Assembly (NCBI GenBank): GCA_959597175.1
Contig: CAUFXM010000004.1
Span: forward strand, 124,001-188,000
Source: an uncultured Methanomassiliicoccales archaeon
GTDB taxonomy: Archaea > Thermoplasmatota > Thermoplasmata > Methanomassiliicoccales > Methanomethylophilaceae
Direction: 5' to 3'
DNA length: 64,000 nt
The notes beneath the pieces are model-generated. The model was not told where the DNA came from. It searched no databases and saw only the letters and a list, made by a program, of their open reading frames with translations. How positions within the stretch are numbered: position 1 is the first letter of the stretch; each line of letters opens with the position of its first letter. The position numbers and the translations under genes were made by a program. Shown here one piece after another: positions 32,774 to 40,390 of this stretch.

Positions 32774-33684
32774 TGGAGATACTGTTCCTGGGGACGAGCG
32801 CCGCCGTCCCGTCCAAGCTCCGTGCGACCTCGTGCATAGCCGTGAGGAGCGGTCACGACATCCTCCTCCTCGACTGCGGGGAGGGGTCCCAGCGTCAGCT
32901 CATGCTCTCGCCGTTCTCGTTCATGAAGGTCCGCGCCATACTGATAACGCATCTTCACGGGGACCACGTGTTCGGTCTGCCGGGACTTCTCCAGACGATG
33001 AGCCTCTCCAACCGCTCCGACCCCCTGGTCGTTTGCGGTCCCCGCGGCACTGCATCCGCGCTGGACGCCATGATGTCCGTGACGGAGGGGGAGACCACCT
33101 ATCCGGTCGAGGTCGTCGAGGTGGAGGGGGGCGAGGAGGTCCACGTCGGGTGCTACACCGTGTTCCCGTACGCGACCGACCACGGCATAGCGTCGGTAGG
33201 GTACGTCCTGAAGGAGCCGGACCGTCCGGGCAGGATCGACGCCGAGAAGGCCAGGTCCCTGGGCATCCAGGGCGGCAGGGAGATGGCGCTCCTGAAGTCC
33301 GGTGAGACGGTCAGGGGCGTCAGACCCGAACAGGTCGTCGGCCCCCCGATCGCGGGATTCAGGCTGGCGTACAGCGGCGACACGAGGCCGTGTCAGACCG
33401 AGGACGAGGCCGTCGTGGGCGTGGACGTCCTGATACACGAGGCCACGTACATGGACTCCGAGTCGGACAGCGCCAGGGACCACTACCACACCACCGCTCG
33501 TCAGGCCGCGGAGGTCGCCAAGGCTGCTGGCGCCAGGTATCTCGTCCTCACGCACATCAGCAACCGCTACGAGGACAGAGAGAAGGTGCAGACCGAGGCA
33601 TCGGGCACGTTCCCGGAAACGATCGTCGCAGACGATATGGACCTGTTCGAGCTCACAGGCAGTGGTCTGAGGCGGAAGCCCTGA
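32773..33684 (+). CDS. rnz: Ribonuclease Z
   Basis: This enzyme cuts the 3' trailer from tRNA precursors. The 303-residue protein has the beta-lactamase fold start MEILFLGTSAAVPSK, the HxHxDH motif as THLHGDHVFGLPGLL (about residues 59-73), the RNase Z arm, AYSGDTRPC, the histidine HEATYMD and the late HTTARQAAEVAKAAGA. The start overlaps the stop of the small zinc protein gene as TGATG, which implies translational coupling. Confidence 0.94.
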   Translation: MEILFLGTSAAVPSKLRATSCIAVRSGHDILLLDCGEGSQRQLMLSPFSFMKVRAILITHLHGDHVFGLPGLLQTMSLSNRSDPLVVCGPRGTASALDAMMSVTEGETTYPVEVVEVEGGEEVHVGCYTVFPYATDHGIASVGYVLKEPDRPGRIDAEKARSLGIQGGREMALLKSGETVRGVRPEQVVGPPIAGFRLAYSGDTRPCQTEDEAVVGVDVLIHEATYMDSESDSARDHYHTTARQAAEVAKAAGARYLVLTHISNRYEDREKVQTEASGTFPETIVADDMDLFELTGSGLRRKP

Positions 33685-33691
33685 CCCGCAG

Positions 33692-34255
33692 TCAGATGAG
33701 CTTCAGGATGTCGGCGTTCGTTATCATGCCGACGATCTTCCCCTTCCTGGAGACCAGGACGGCCCCGCTGGTGCTCATCAGCGATGTGACAGACGATATC
33801 GGCGTGGTGTCCGCCACCACGGGATAGGACTCGTCCATAACCTTGGCGATGACCGTCTGACCCAGCTGCTCCATGGTGGATCCCTGCCTGAGGAGCTCGA
33901 ATATGCCCCTTTCCGATATGCTGCCAACAGGGATCTCCCCCATGAGAACCGGGAGTTGGGAGTATCCAGTGGATCTCATGAGGTCCGATGCCTGATGCAC
34001 CCTGTCGGAGCTCTGGATGGTCACGACCTTGTCCGAGGCCACATCCGCCGCGGTGAGGGTGCGGCTCTCGTTCTGCCTCATCCCGTCCAGAGCCTCGAAC
34101 AGCTTCACCACGGTCTCGTAGCTCGCGGACGTCGTCCCCCTCTCGATCTTCGCTATGGTGCTCTGGCTCACGCCGGAGGCCGCCGCCAGGTCGGTCTGGG
34201 TAACGTCAAGGGACTTCCTGATGCGCTTGATGTCAGATACGGGCGGGAACCTCAT
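33692..34255 (-). CDS. Regulator with HTH (XRE-type) and paired CBS domains
   Basis: Residues 1-60 form an XRE-type helix-turn-helix (RKSLDVTQTDLAAASGVSQSTIAKIERG). Residues 70-187 hold two CBS repeats, which commonly bind adenine nucleotides or S-adenosylmethionine. The architecture is common in archaea as ligand-responsive regulators. It is divergent from the archaeal S-adenosylmethionine synthetase with 92 bases between the starts, so a control link with SAM or ATP levels is attractive but unproven. Confidence 0.87.
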   Translation of the reverse strand: MRFPPVSDIKRIRKSLDVTQTDLAAASGVSQSTIAKIERGTTSASYETVVKLFEALDGMRQNESRTLTAADVASDKVVTIQSSDRVHQASDLMRSTGYSQLPVLMGEIPVGSISERGIFELLRQGSTMEQLGQTVIAKVMDESYPVVADTTPISSVTSLMSTSGAVLVSRKGKIVGMITNADILKLI

Positions 34256-34347
34256 GTGACGTCCCAGGTGATATTCGTATATGAATAATTCCGACCGTGC
34301 CGTTTATTAACAGCGAAATATTCTACGCCTCCCAGAGGTATGCACAC

Positions 34348-35571
34348 ATGAGCAAGAACATCTATGTGGAGGGTCTCAACGAGATCCCCGTCCCCATGAA
34401 GAAGGTAGAGATCGTCGAGAGGAAAGGAATCGGACACCCCGACAGCGTGGCCGATGCCCTCGCGGAGGAGGTCAGCAAGGCCCTCTGCAAGATGTACAAG
34501 AAGGAGTTCGGTCACGTTCTCCACCACAACACCGACGAGACTCAGATCGCAGCCGGTCAGGCAGCCCCCGCCTTCGGAGGCGGACACATCATCGACCCCT
34601 CCTACATCCTGCTCGTCGGACGCGCCACCACCCACGTCGGAGAGGGCAAGGACCTGAAATCCCTCCCCTGCAAGCCCGTCGCGCTGAAGGCCGCCAGGGA
34701 GTACCTGAGGAAGACCTTCCCCAACCTGGATGTCGATTCAGAGGTCATCCTCGACGCCAAGCTCGGAATGGGCTCCGACGACCTGACCGGCGTCTACAAG
34801 GCTTCCGGGCATCTCGCCAACGACACCTCCTTCGGTGTCGGGTACGCCCCCTTCTCCATCACGGACAGGCTCGTCCTCCAGACCGAGGAGTACATCAACG
34901 GCGTCATGAAGAAGGATCTGCCCGAGACCGGACAGGACGTCAAGGTCATGGCGTCCAGGGTCGGAGACGACATCACGATGACGGTCGCCTGCGCTATGAT
35001 CGACAAGCGCATCGACGACGTTGACCACTACAAGTCCTCCATCGAGCAGCTGTACAACAGCGTCTACGACAACGCGCTCAAGATCATCGGAAGCGAGAAG
35101 GTCAACTTCAAGCTCGACATCAACACCGGAGACGATTACGACCGCGGAGTCTACTACCTCACCTGCACCGGGATGTCCCAGGAGATGGGGGACGACGGAT
35201 CCGTCGGCAGGGGTAACAGGTGCAACGGTCTGATCACCCCCTACAGGCCCATGTCCATGGAGGCCACCTCCGGTAAGAACCCCATCACCCACATCGGTAA
35301 GATCTACAACGTGATGTCCAAGCTCATCGCCGACGACGTCGCCGTGAAGGTCACCAACGAGGCCGAGATCAGGGTCAGGCTCCTGTCCCAGATCGGAAAG
35401 CCCGTCTCCGAGCCCCTCAACGCATCCGTGCAGATCGTCCTGCCCGATGCCGAGACCAACCCGAACCTCCCCAAGTGGAAGTCCGAGGCGGAGGCCATCG
35501 CCGCCGACTGGCTGGACAACGTGGACAAGGTCTCCGACATGATCATCGAGGGCAAGGTCCGCACCTTCTGA
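34348..35571 (+). CDS. mat: Archaeal S-adenosylmethionine synthetase
   Basis: Makes S-adenosylmethionine from methionine and ATP. The sequence belongs to the archaeal-type family, separate from bacterial MetK. It has VEIVERKGIGHPDSVADALAEE at about residues 20-41, a glycine-rich AAPAFGGGHIIDP, and the ATP-binding region GNRCNGLITPYRPMSMEATSGKNP near residue 290. The 407-residue length is standard. The ATG at 34348 has AGAGGT about 6 bases upstream. A GTTTATTAAC element upstream could be its TATA box. Confidence 0.95.
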   Translation: MSKNIYVEGLNEIPVPMKKVEIVERKGIGHPDSVADALAEEVSKALCKMYKKEFGHVLHHNTDETQIAAGQAAPAFGGGHIIDPSYILLVGRATTHVGEGKDLKSLPCKPVALKAAREYLRKTFPNLDVDSEVILDAKLGMGSDDLTGVYKASGHLANDTSFGVGYAPFSITDRLVLQTEEYINGVMKKDLPETGQDVKVMASRVGDDITMTVACAMIDKRIDDVDHYKSSIEQLYNSVYDNALKIIGSEKVNFKLDINTGDDYDRGVYYLTCTGMSQEMGDDGSVGRGNRCNGLITPYRPMSMEATSGKNPITHIGKIYNVMSKLIADDVAVKVTNEAEIRVRLLSQIGKPVSEPLNASVQIVLPDAETNPNLPKWKSEAEAIAADWLDNVDKVSDMIIEGKVRTF

Positions 35572-35682
35572 TCACCTTCTGAAACCCCTTCCCGGGGGCC
35601 GTCCAGACGGTTCCCGGGATACCCCCCAAAGTACAACTTTAAGAAGTGATATTGCATTTATCATCCAACCCTGGTGTTCCAT

Positions 35683-36267
35683 ATGAAGATCATCGACGAG
35701 CCTCAGTACGGACCCATGTTCCGCTTCAATGACGCAAACGTATATTGGGCCCTCTACGTCCTGTCGGACGGGAGGCGTATGGGCCGTAAGAGACTGGCCG
35801 AGGAGGTCGGAGTCGGCGAGGGCAGCATGCGCAGGATCATAGACACCCTGAAGGACTGGGACTTCATCCTGATCAAGCAGACCGGCATCACGATAACGAA
35901 GGCGGGCCAGGCATTCCTGAACCAGCTGCCCATAAGGCCTGTGAACATCAACGTGGGCGAGGCGGTCGTAGGGAAGTGCCAGCAGGCCGTCCTGGTCCTC
36001 GGTGCGGCCAACAAGGTCGTGAACGGGATGGAGCAGAGGGACATGGGGATCAAGGTGGGCGGAGCCGGGTGCACGACCATCGTCATCCGCGACGGCAACC
36101 TCATGGTGCCCCCCGACTGGAACATCGACGAGAAGGACCCCGAGCTCGCCTACAGGATCAGGAAGGAGAGCGGGATCACCCAGTCCGACGCGCTCGTCGT
36201 CGGAGGGGCAGACACGCAGACCTCCGCCATCGAGGCGGCGGTCACCGCCGCCCTCAGCATGTTCTGA
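35683..36267 (+). CDS. DUF4443 protein with N-terminal winged helix
   Basis: Residues 20-75 resemble a winged-helix DNA-binding domain (RMGRKRLAEEVGVGEGSMRRIIDTLKDWDF). The remainder (about 85-194) is the archaeal DUF4443 domain with VNINVGEAVVGKCQQAVLVLGAAN and GGAGCTTIVIRDGNLMVPP. It probably senses a small molecule and acts as a repressor or activator. An ATG at 35683 was chosen; a GTG three codons upstream is possible. A TTTAAG element about 44 bases upstream may be the promoter. Target genes are not known. Confidence 0.8.
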   Translation: MKIIDEPQYGPMFRFNDANVYWALYVLSDGRRMGRKRLAEEVGVGEGSMRRIIDTLKDWDFILIKQTGITITKAGQAFLNQLPIRPVNINVGEAVVGKCQQAVLVLGAANKVVNGMEQRDMGIKVGGAGCTTIVIRDGNLMVPPDWNIDEKDPELAYRIRKESGITQSDALVVGGADTQTSAIEAAVTAALSMF

Positions 36268-36276
36268 GGCGGTAGG

Positions 36277-37215
36277 ATGCGCCATCTCCTGAGCCACACG
36301 GTCTACGGTGGCAGGGAGCTGTTCGGGGACGATCCGTTCGGCCTGCTCGGCAGGATCGGGGCAGACGGCCTGGAGCTTCTGACATCGTACGACGAGCCCG
36401 ACCCTTGGTTCAGGGGACTCGCGGAGTCCGTCCATCTGCCGTACGCCACCGACTGGATGGCGGCATGGGAGGGCAGGCCCTACGATCTGGACGATGACGA
36501 ATCGCTGTTCTACATGTTCGGGAGGGACCGCGACCAGGTCGTCTCCAACGTCGCTCTGGCCATCGAGCGTGCAACGTCCCTGTCGCCCGCGTACGGGGTG
36601 TTCCATGCGACGAACGGGGACATCCCGGAGCTCCGCAGCCGTACCCATTCAAGGGACAGCAAGGACGTCCTGTCAGAGTTCGCCGAGATGGTCAACACGG
36701 TCGTGGCAGGGTTCCCCGGGGGCGAGCCCCCCTTCAGGATACTGTTCGAGAACCTGTGGTGGCCTGGCCTGAGGCTGGTCGACGAGTCCGACTACAGGTA
36801 TCTGGCCCGCAGGATCGAGTTCGAGGACTGGGGCATATGCCTCGACACCGGGCATCTGATGAACTGTCTGCCGGGGATAGAGTCCGAGTCGGACGGGATA
36901 GAGGCCCTTCTCGACATCTTCCACGGGTACAGCCGCGACATGGTGGATTCGGTGAACGCTGTCCATTTCCACTGGAGCGCCTCGTGGGCCTACAGGTCTA
37001 CTTTCGAGGAGGCGTCTCCGGACGGGGACCTCAGCGATTTCATAGCGTCCGCCTATCCGCACATCACGAAGGTGGACCAGCACATGCCGTTCTCGGATCC
37101 GAGATGCGCGGAGCTTCTGGAGGTCCTCGAACCTGATTACGTCACACACGAGCTGCCGGGGTCGCGCGTGGGGGTCATCGAGGACTTCATCCAGCAACGC
37201 TCCCTGCTGCCCTGA
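36277..37215 (+). CDS. Xylose-isomerase-like TIM-barrel protein (AP endonuclease 2 fold)
   Basis: The 312-residue protein begins with GADGLELLTSYDEPD and carries LFENLWWPG (about residue 155), WGICLDTGHLMN (about 188) and VNAVHFHWSAS (about 230), with His and Glu residues in metal-site positions of the fold. Family members include endonuclease IV and sugar isomerases; which it is cannot be decided. It follows the DUF4443 gene with a 9-base gap and may be co-transcribed. Confidence 0.75.
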   Translation: MRHLLSHTVYGGRELFGDDPFGLLGRIGADGLELLTSYDEPDPWFRGLAESVHLPYATDWMAAWEGRPYDLDDDESLFYMFGRDRDQVVSNVALAIERATSLSPAYGVFHATNGDIPELRSRTHSRDSKDVLSEFAEMVNTVVAGFPGGEPPFRILFENLWWPGLRLVDESDYRYLARRIEFEDWGICLDTGHLMNCLPGIESESDGIEALLDIFHGYSRDMVDSVNAVHFHWSASWAYRSTFEEASPDGDLSDFIASAYPHITKVDQHMPFSDPRCAELLEVLEPDYVTHELPGSRVGVIEDFIQQRSLLP

Positions 37216-37284
37216 CTCCGAGTTCCCCTTATAAACTGAAAGCCTATATACTACCTCCCTATTGGCACCCCAAGAGGAATTCGA

Positions 37285-37434
37285 ATGGCACGTTTCAAAG
37301 AGGCTGAGCACAGGCTCCTTGACAAGACTGTCTGCATGTCCTGCTACGCCACCAACCCCAAGAAGGCTGACAGGTGCAGGAAGTGCGGTTCCAAGGATCT
37401 CAGGCCCAAGGCCAAAGAGAGCAGGAAGCAGTGA
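37285..37434 (+). CDS. rpl40e: Large ribosomal subunit protein eL40
   Basis: The 49-residue basic protein starts MARFKEAEHRLLDKTVCMSC and has the zinc ribbon CMSC ... CRKCG that defines L40e. AGAGGAATTCG places a ribosome binding site before the ATG. A hairpin overlapping the stop codon follows. Confidence 0.95.
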   Translation: MARFKEAEHRLLDKTVCMSCYATNPKKADRCRKCGSKDLRPKAKESRKQ

Positions 37435-37443
37435 TTCTGCTTC
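37425..37443 (+). terminator. Hairpin overlapping the rpl40e stop codon
   Basis: GAAGCAG (37425-37431) pairs with CTGCTTC (37437-37443); the loop TGATT contains the stop codon. A run rich in T and a GC hairpin (GGCCGG / CCGGCC near 37457) follow, which fits termination after the ribosomal gene. Confidence 0.55.
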
Positions 37444-37595
37444 ACATTGATTTTACGGCCGGCACCGGCCGGCACTTTATCCGGACCAGCCTGGGCTATG
37501 CCCAGGCGTCGGTCCAATACCCATCCCCGTCCCCCGTCGATGACGCAACTTGTTAAATGTGGGCTAGCAGATGACTGCGACCGGAGCTGAATCTC

Positions 37596-38516
37596 ATGAA
37601 GGCGCTGATCGTCGACGACAACGTGGCAATCCAGGAGATCATCCGGGACATACTCTCGGAGAGGGGCCACATTGTGCGTCTGGCCAGCACAGTCGATGAG
37701 GCGGTGGAGAAGGTCAAGAGCTTCGAGCCCGACGTCGTCATGCTGGATTCCCAGGTCGGGGAGGAGGACGGTTTGCACGTCATCTCCCGCGTCGAGGAGG
37801 AGCTTCCCGGGTTCGAGCTCAGGGTGATCCTCATCAAGTCCTCGGGGGAGATAGCGCCAAAGGACGTGCCGGCAATAAGGGGTCTCGTCGACAAGCCGTT
37901 CAAGTCCACGGACATCCTGGAGGCCGTCGACCGTCTGAAGGAGTCCGATGTGCAGGCGGAGGTGGCCGAGGCCGGCCGCAAGAAGGCCAAGAAGCGTTCG
38001 AAGCTCCTCCACAGGAAACGGGAGCCCGCTCCAGCGCCTCCGCCGGACCTTTCCCAGAGCGGGATAGTGTTCGGGATGTCTTACGTCGTCTTCGAGCCGG
38101 AGCCTGAGAGGATCTACGGCTTCGTATCCAAGTTCGACACCGACGAGTACAGCGTGCTCATCGTGACGACCGACAGGGCCAAGGCGATAAAGGAGAGGTT
38201 CAGCTACAGCAACATCGAGGTCGTCCCGCTGACGTCCAGCGGGAGGGCCGGGTCCGAGGACATCCGCTCCCTCGGGTCGCTCATGGTGCGCGTGAACGAT
38301 TTCATAGGCAAGAGCGAGAGGCCGGTGGTCGTCTTCGACAGGTTCGGGGAGATCATAGCCACCGACGGGCTGAACACATCCCTGCTCATGCTGCAGCAGC
38401 TCATGAGCGGGGTGTCCAGGGCGTGCACGTTCGCCGTGTCCCTGGACGAGACGCCGCTGACCGACAAGGACCGCGGCATTCTTTTGCACAACATGATGGA
38501 GTACGACAGGGACTGA
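37596..38516 (+). CDS. Response regulator receiver protein with C-terminal DUF835
   Basis: Residues 1-120 form a CheY-like receiver with DDN, the likely phosphoacceptor Asp in VVMLDSQVGEEDG (about residue 52), the conserved Lys in VDKPFKS (about 108) and a short basic linker. Residues 150-305 are a DUF835 domain (VFGMSYVVFEPEPERIYGFV, PVVVFDRFGEIIA, LDETPLTDKDRGIL). It has no DNA-binding domain. No histidine kinase is adjacent. It is followed by enolase 6 bases downstream. Confidence 0.87.
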   Translation: MKALIVDDNVAIQEIIRDILSERGHIVRLASTVDEAVEKVKSFEPDVVMLDSQVGEEDGLHVISRVEEELPGFELRVILIKSSGEIAPKDVPAIRGLVDKPFKSTDILEAVDRLKESDVQAEVAEAGRKKAKKRSKLLHRKREPAPAPPPDLSQSGIVFGMSYVVFEPEPERIYGFVSKFDTDEYSVLIVTTDRAKAIKERFSYSNIEVVPLTSSGRAGSEDIRSLGSLMVRVNDFIGKSERPVVVFDRFGEIIATDGLNTSLLMLQQLMSGVSRACTFAVSLDETPLTDKDRGILLHNMMEYDRD

Positions 38517-38521
38517 TTCCA

Positions 38522-39787
38522 ATGCAGATAGAGAAGGTTTGGGCGAGGGAGGTCCTCGATTCCAGGGGCAACCCGACGGTCGAGGCCGAGGTAACGGTCA
38601 GGGGACACAGGATAACCGCGATCGCGCCATCCGGCGCGTCCACGGGCACATGGGAGGCCCACGAGCTCAGGGACGGCGGGGACAGATATGGCGGCAAAGG
38701 CGTACTCAAGGCGGTCGAGAACGTCCGCGGCGAGATCGCCGGGAAGATCACGGGTATGGACCCGACCGACCAGAGGGCCGTCGACGAGGCGATGATCGAA
38801 CTGGACGGCACGGAGAACAAGTCCAGGCTCGGTGGGAACGCCACGGTCGCCGTGTCGCTGGCCGTCGCCAGGGCAGGGGCCATGGCCGAGGGGATCCCCG
38901 TCTACGAGCACATAGGATCCGACCATGTCACTCTGCCGGTGCCCATGCTCAACATCATCAACGGGGGGAAGCATGCCGGCGGGAACCTGAAGATCCAGGA
39001 GTGCATGATCATCCCCGCAGGCGCGGGTTCGTTCTCCGACTGTCTGAGGATGTCCTCGGAGGTCTACATGCATCTGAAGTCCATCCTGAAGTCCAAGTAC
39101 GGCGTGGGTGCGATCAACATAGGCGACGAGGGCGGGTTCGCTCCGCCGCTGGACACCGTCGACGAGGCGCTGTCCACCATCGTGTCCGCCATCTCCGATG
39201 CCGGTTACGTCCCCGGGAAGGACGTGTACCTGGCCATCGACGCGGCATCCTCCGAGTTCTACTCGGACGGTGTCTACGATGTCGACGGGATGAGGCTTTC
39301 CGCAGGAGAGCTGGCTGACCATTATGTGGAGCTCACCAAGGCGCATCCTCTGATCAGCATAGAGGACCCGTTCTTCGAGGACGATTTCGCCGCCACGGCG
39401 GAGCTCACGAGGAAGATCGGAAGCCACGTGCAGATCGTGGGGGACGACCTGTTCGTCACCAACAGCAAGCGTCTCAGGCGCGGGATAGACGAGGGCGCGG
39501 CAAACGCACTCCTCCTGAAGGTCAACCAGATCGGGACGGTCACCGAATCCGGCGACGCCGCCAAGATGAGCTTCGACAACGGATACAATGTCGTCGTGTC
39601 CCACAGGTCCGGGGAATCGGAGGACACTACAATCGCGGACCTGTCCGTCGGATGGGGTTCAGGAGAGATCAAGACCGGTGCGCCCGCGCGCGGTGAGAGG
39701 ACGGCCAAGTACAACCGCCTCCTCAGGATCGAGGAGGACCTGGGCTCCAAGGCCAGGTTCCCCGGTGTTTCCAAGTTCAAGCTCTGA
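38522..39787 (+). CDS. eno: Enolase
   Basis: Catalyses 2-phosphoglycerate to phosphoenolpyruvate. The 421-residue protein has AREVLDSRGNPTVEAEV, the active-site loop PSGASTG, the Glu and Asp residues in SIEDPFFEDDF (about 282), GDDLFVTNSKRL, LLKVNQIGTVTES with the catalytic Lys, and VSHRSGESEDTTIADLSVG. The ATG at 38522 starts 6 bases after the response-regulator stop, so the two may be co-transcribed. Confidence 0.96.
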   Translation: MQIEKVWAREVLDSRGNPTVEAEVTVRGHRITAIAPSGASTGTWEAHELRDGGDRYGGKGVLKAVENVRGEIAGKITGMDPTDQRAVDEAMIELDGTENKSRLGGNATVAVSLAVARAGAMAEGIPVYEHIGSDHVTLPVPMLNIINGGKHAGGNLKIQECMIIPAGAGSFSDCLRMSSEVYMHLKSILKSKYGVGAINIGDEGGFAPPLDTVDEALSTIVSAISDAGYVPGKDVYLAIDAASSEFYSDGVYDVDGMRLSAGELADHYVELTKAHPLISIEDPFFEDDFAATAELTRKIGSHVQIVGDDLFVTNSKRLRRGIDEGAANALLLKVNQIGTVTESGDAAKMSFDNGYNVVVSHRSGESEDTTIADLSVGWGSGEIKTGAPARGERTAKYNRLLRIEEDLGSKARFPGVSKFKL

Positions 39788-39979
39788 GCCGTTCCGGACA
39801 GGGCAAACCTTTTCCCAACATTTTCCCCTCGAATCCCGAAGGTTTTCGCCATTTTTTCAGTATTTAAAGATAACCCATGGTTAACGTTGTTGTGACAGGG
39901 TTTTCAATCGATTTAGGAATACCATAAAAAACCTCTGTGACAAGGCTTATATGTGGCCTAAGTATAGGGAGTTAGGCGC

Positions 39980-40315
39980 GTGTACGGAGCCTATGGATGG
40001 ATAGGGAGACTCCTTACTGCTGCGCTATCTCGGGGGAGAGAATTGACTGAGGATGAATGTTACACCAGCGGGAGCTGTCTCCAGAACGGTGCGGAACTGC
40101 GCACTCTGGACGCGATGTCGGCGAATGCCGTGATGAGTGTGTACTGCACATGCGGACGCATCGTCGTGCTCGACCGTTCCGAGATGAAGCTGAAGCTCAG
40201 TCTCGGCAAGGAGCTGGAGTGCATGTCTTGCAGAAACGCAAGAATATCCCGTGAGATCGACGCCCTCAACGACCACTTCAACGGTGTGGAGGAAGTGGAC
40301 GACTGGCTGCTCTGA
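39980..40315 (+). CDS. Small cysteine-rich zinc-ribbon-like protein
   Basis: The protein has cysteine pairs CYTSGSC, VYCTCG and CMSC (last 60 residues), suggesting a zinc ribbon or loosely held metal site, and a C-terminal acidic helix EEVDDWLL. Two starts are possible. One is a GTG at 39980, about 30 bases after a TTATAT box (leaderless; 111 residues). The other is a TTG at 40043 behind GGGGGAG (90 residues). The long form has a hydrophobic first helix. No family was recognised. Confidence 0.6.
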   Translation: MYGAYGWIGRLLTAALSRGRELTEDECYTSGSCLQNGAELRTLDAMSANAVMSVYCTCGRIVVLDRSEMKLKLSLGKELECMSCRNARISREIDALNDHFNGVEEVDDWLL

Positions 40316-40390
40316 GCCGGTCATATTTAAGAAACTTAAAGTGTAACACGAATTGATTTTTCGTATTACAATTAAAAGGCCCTCGGGCAC

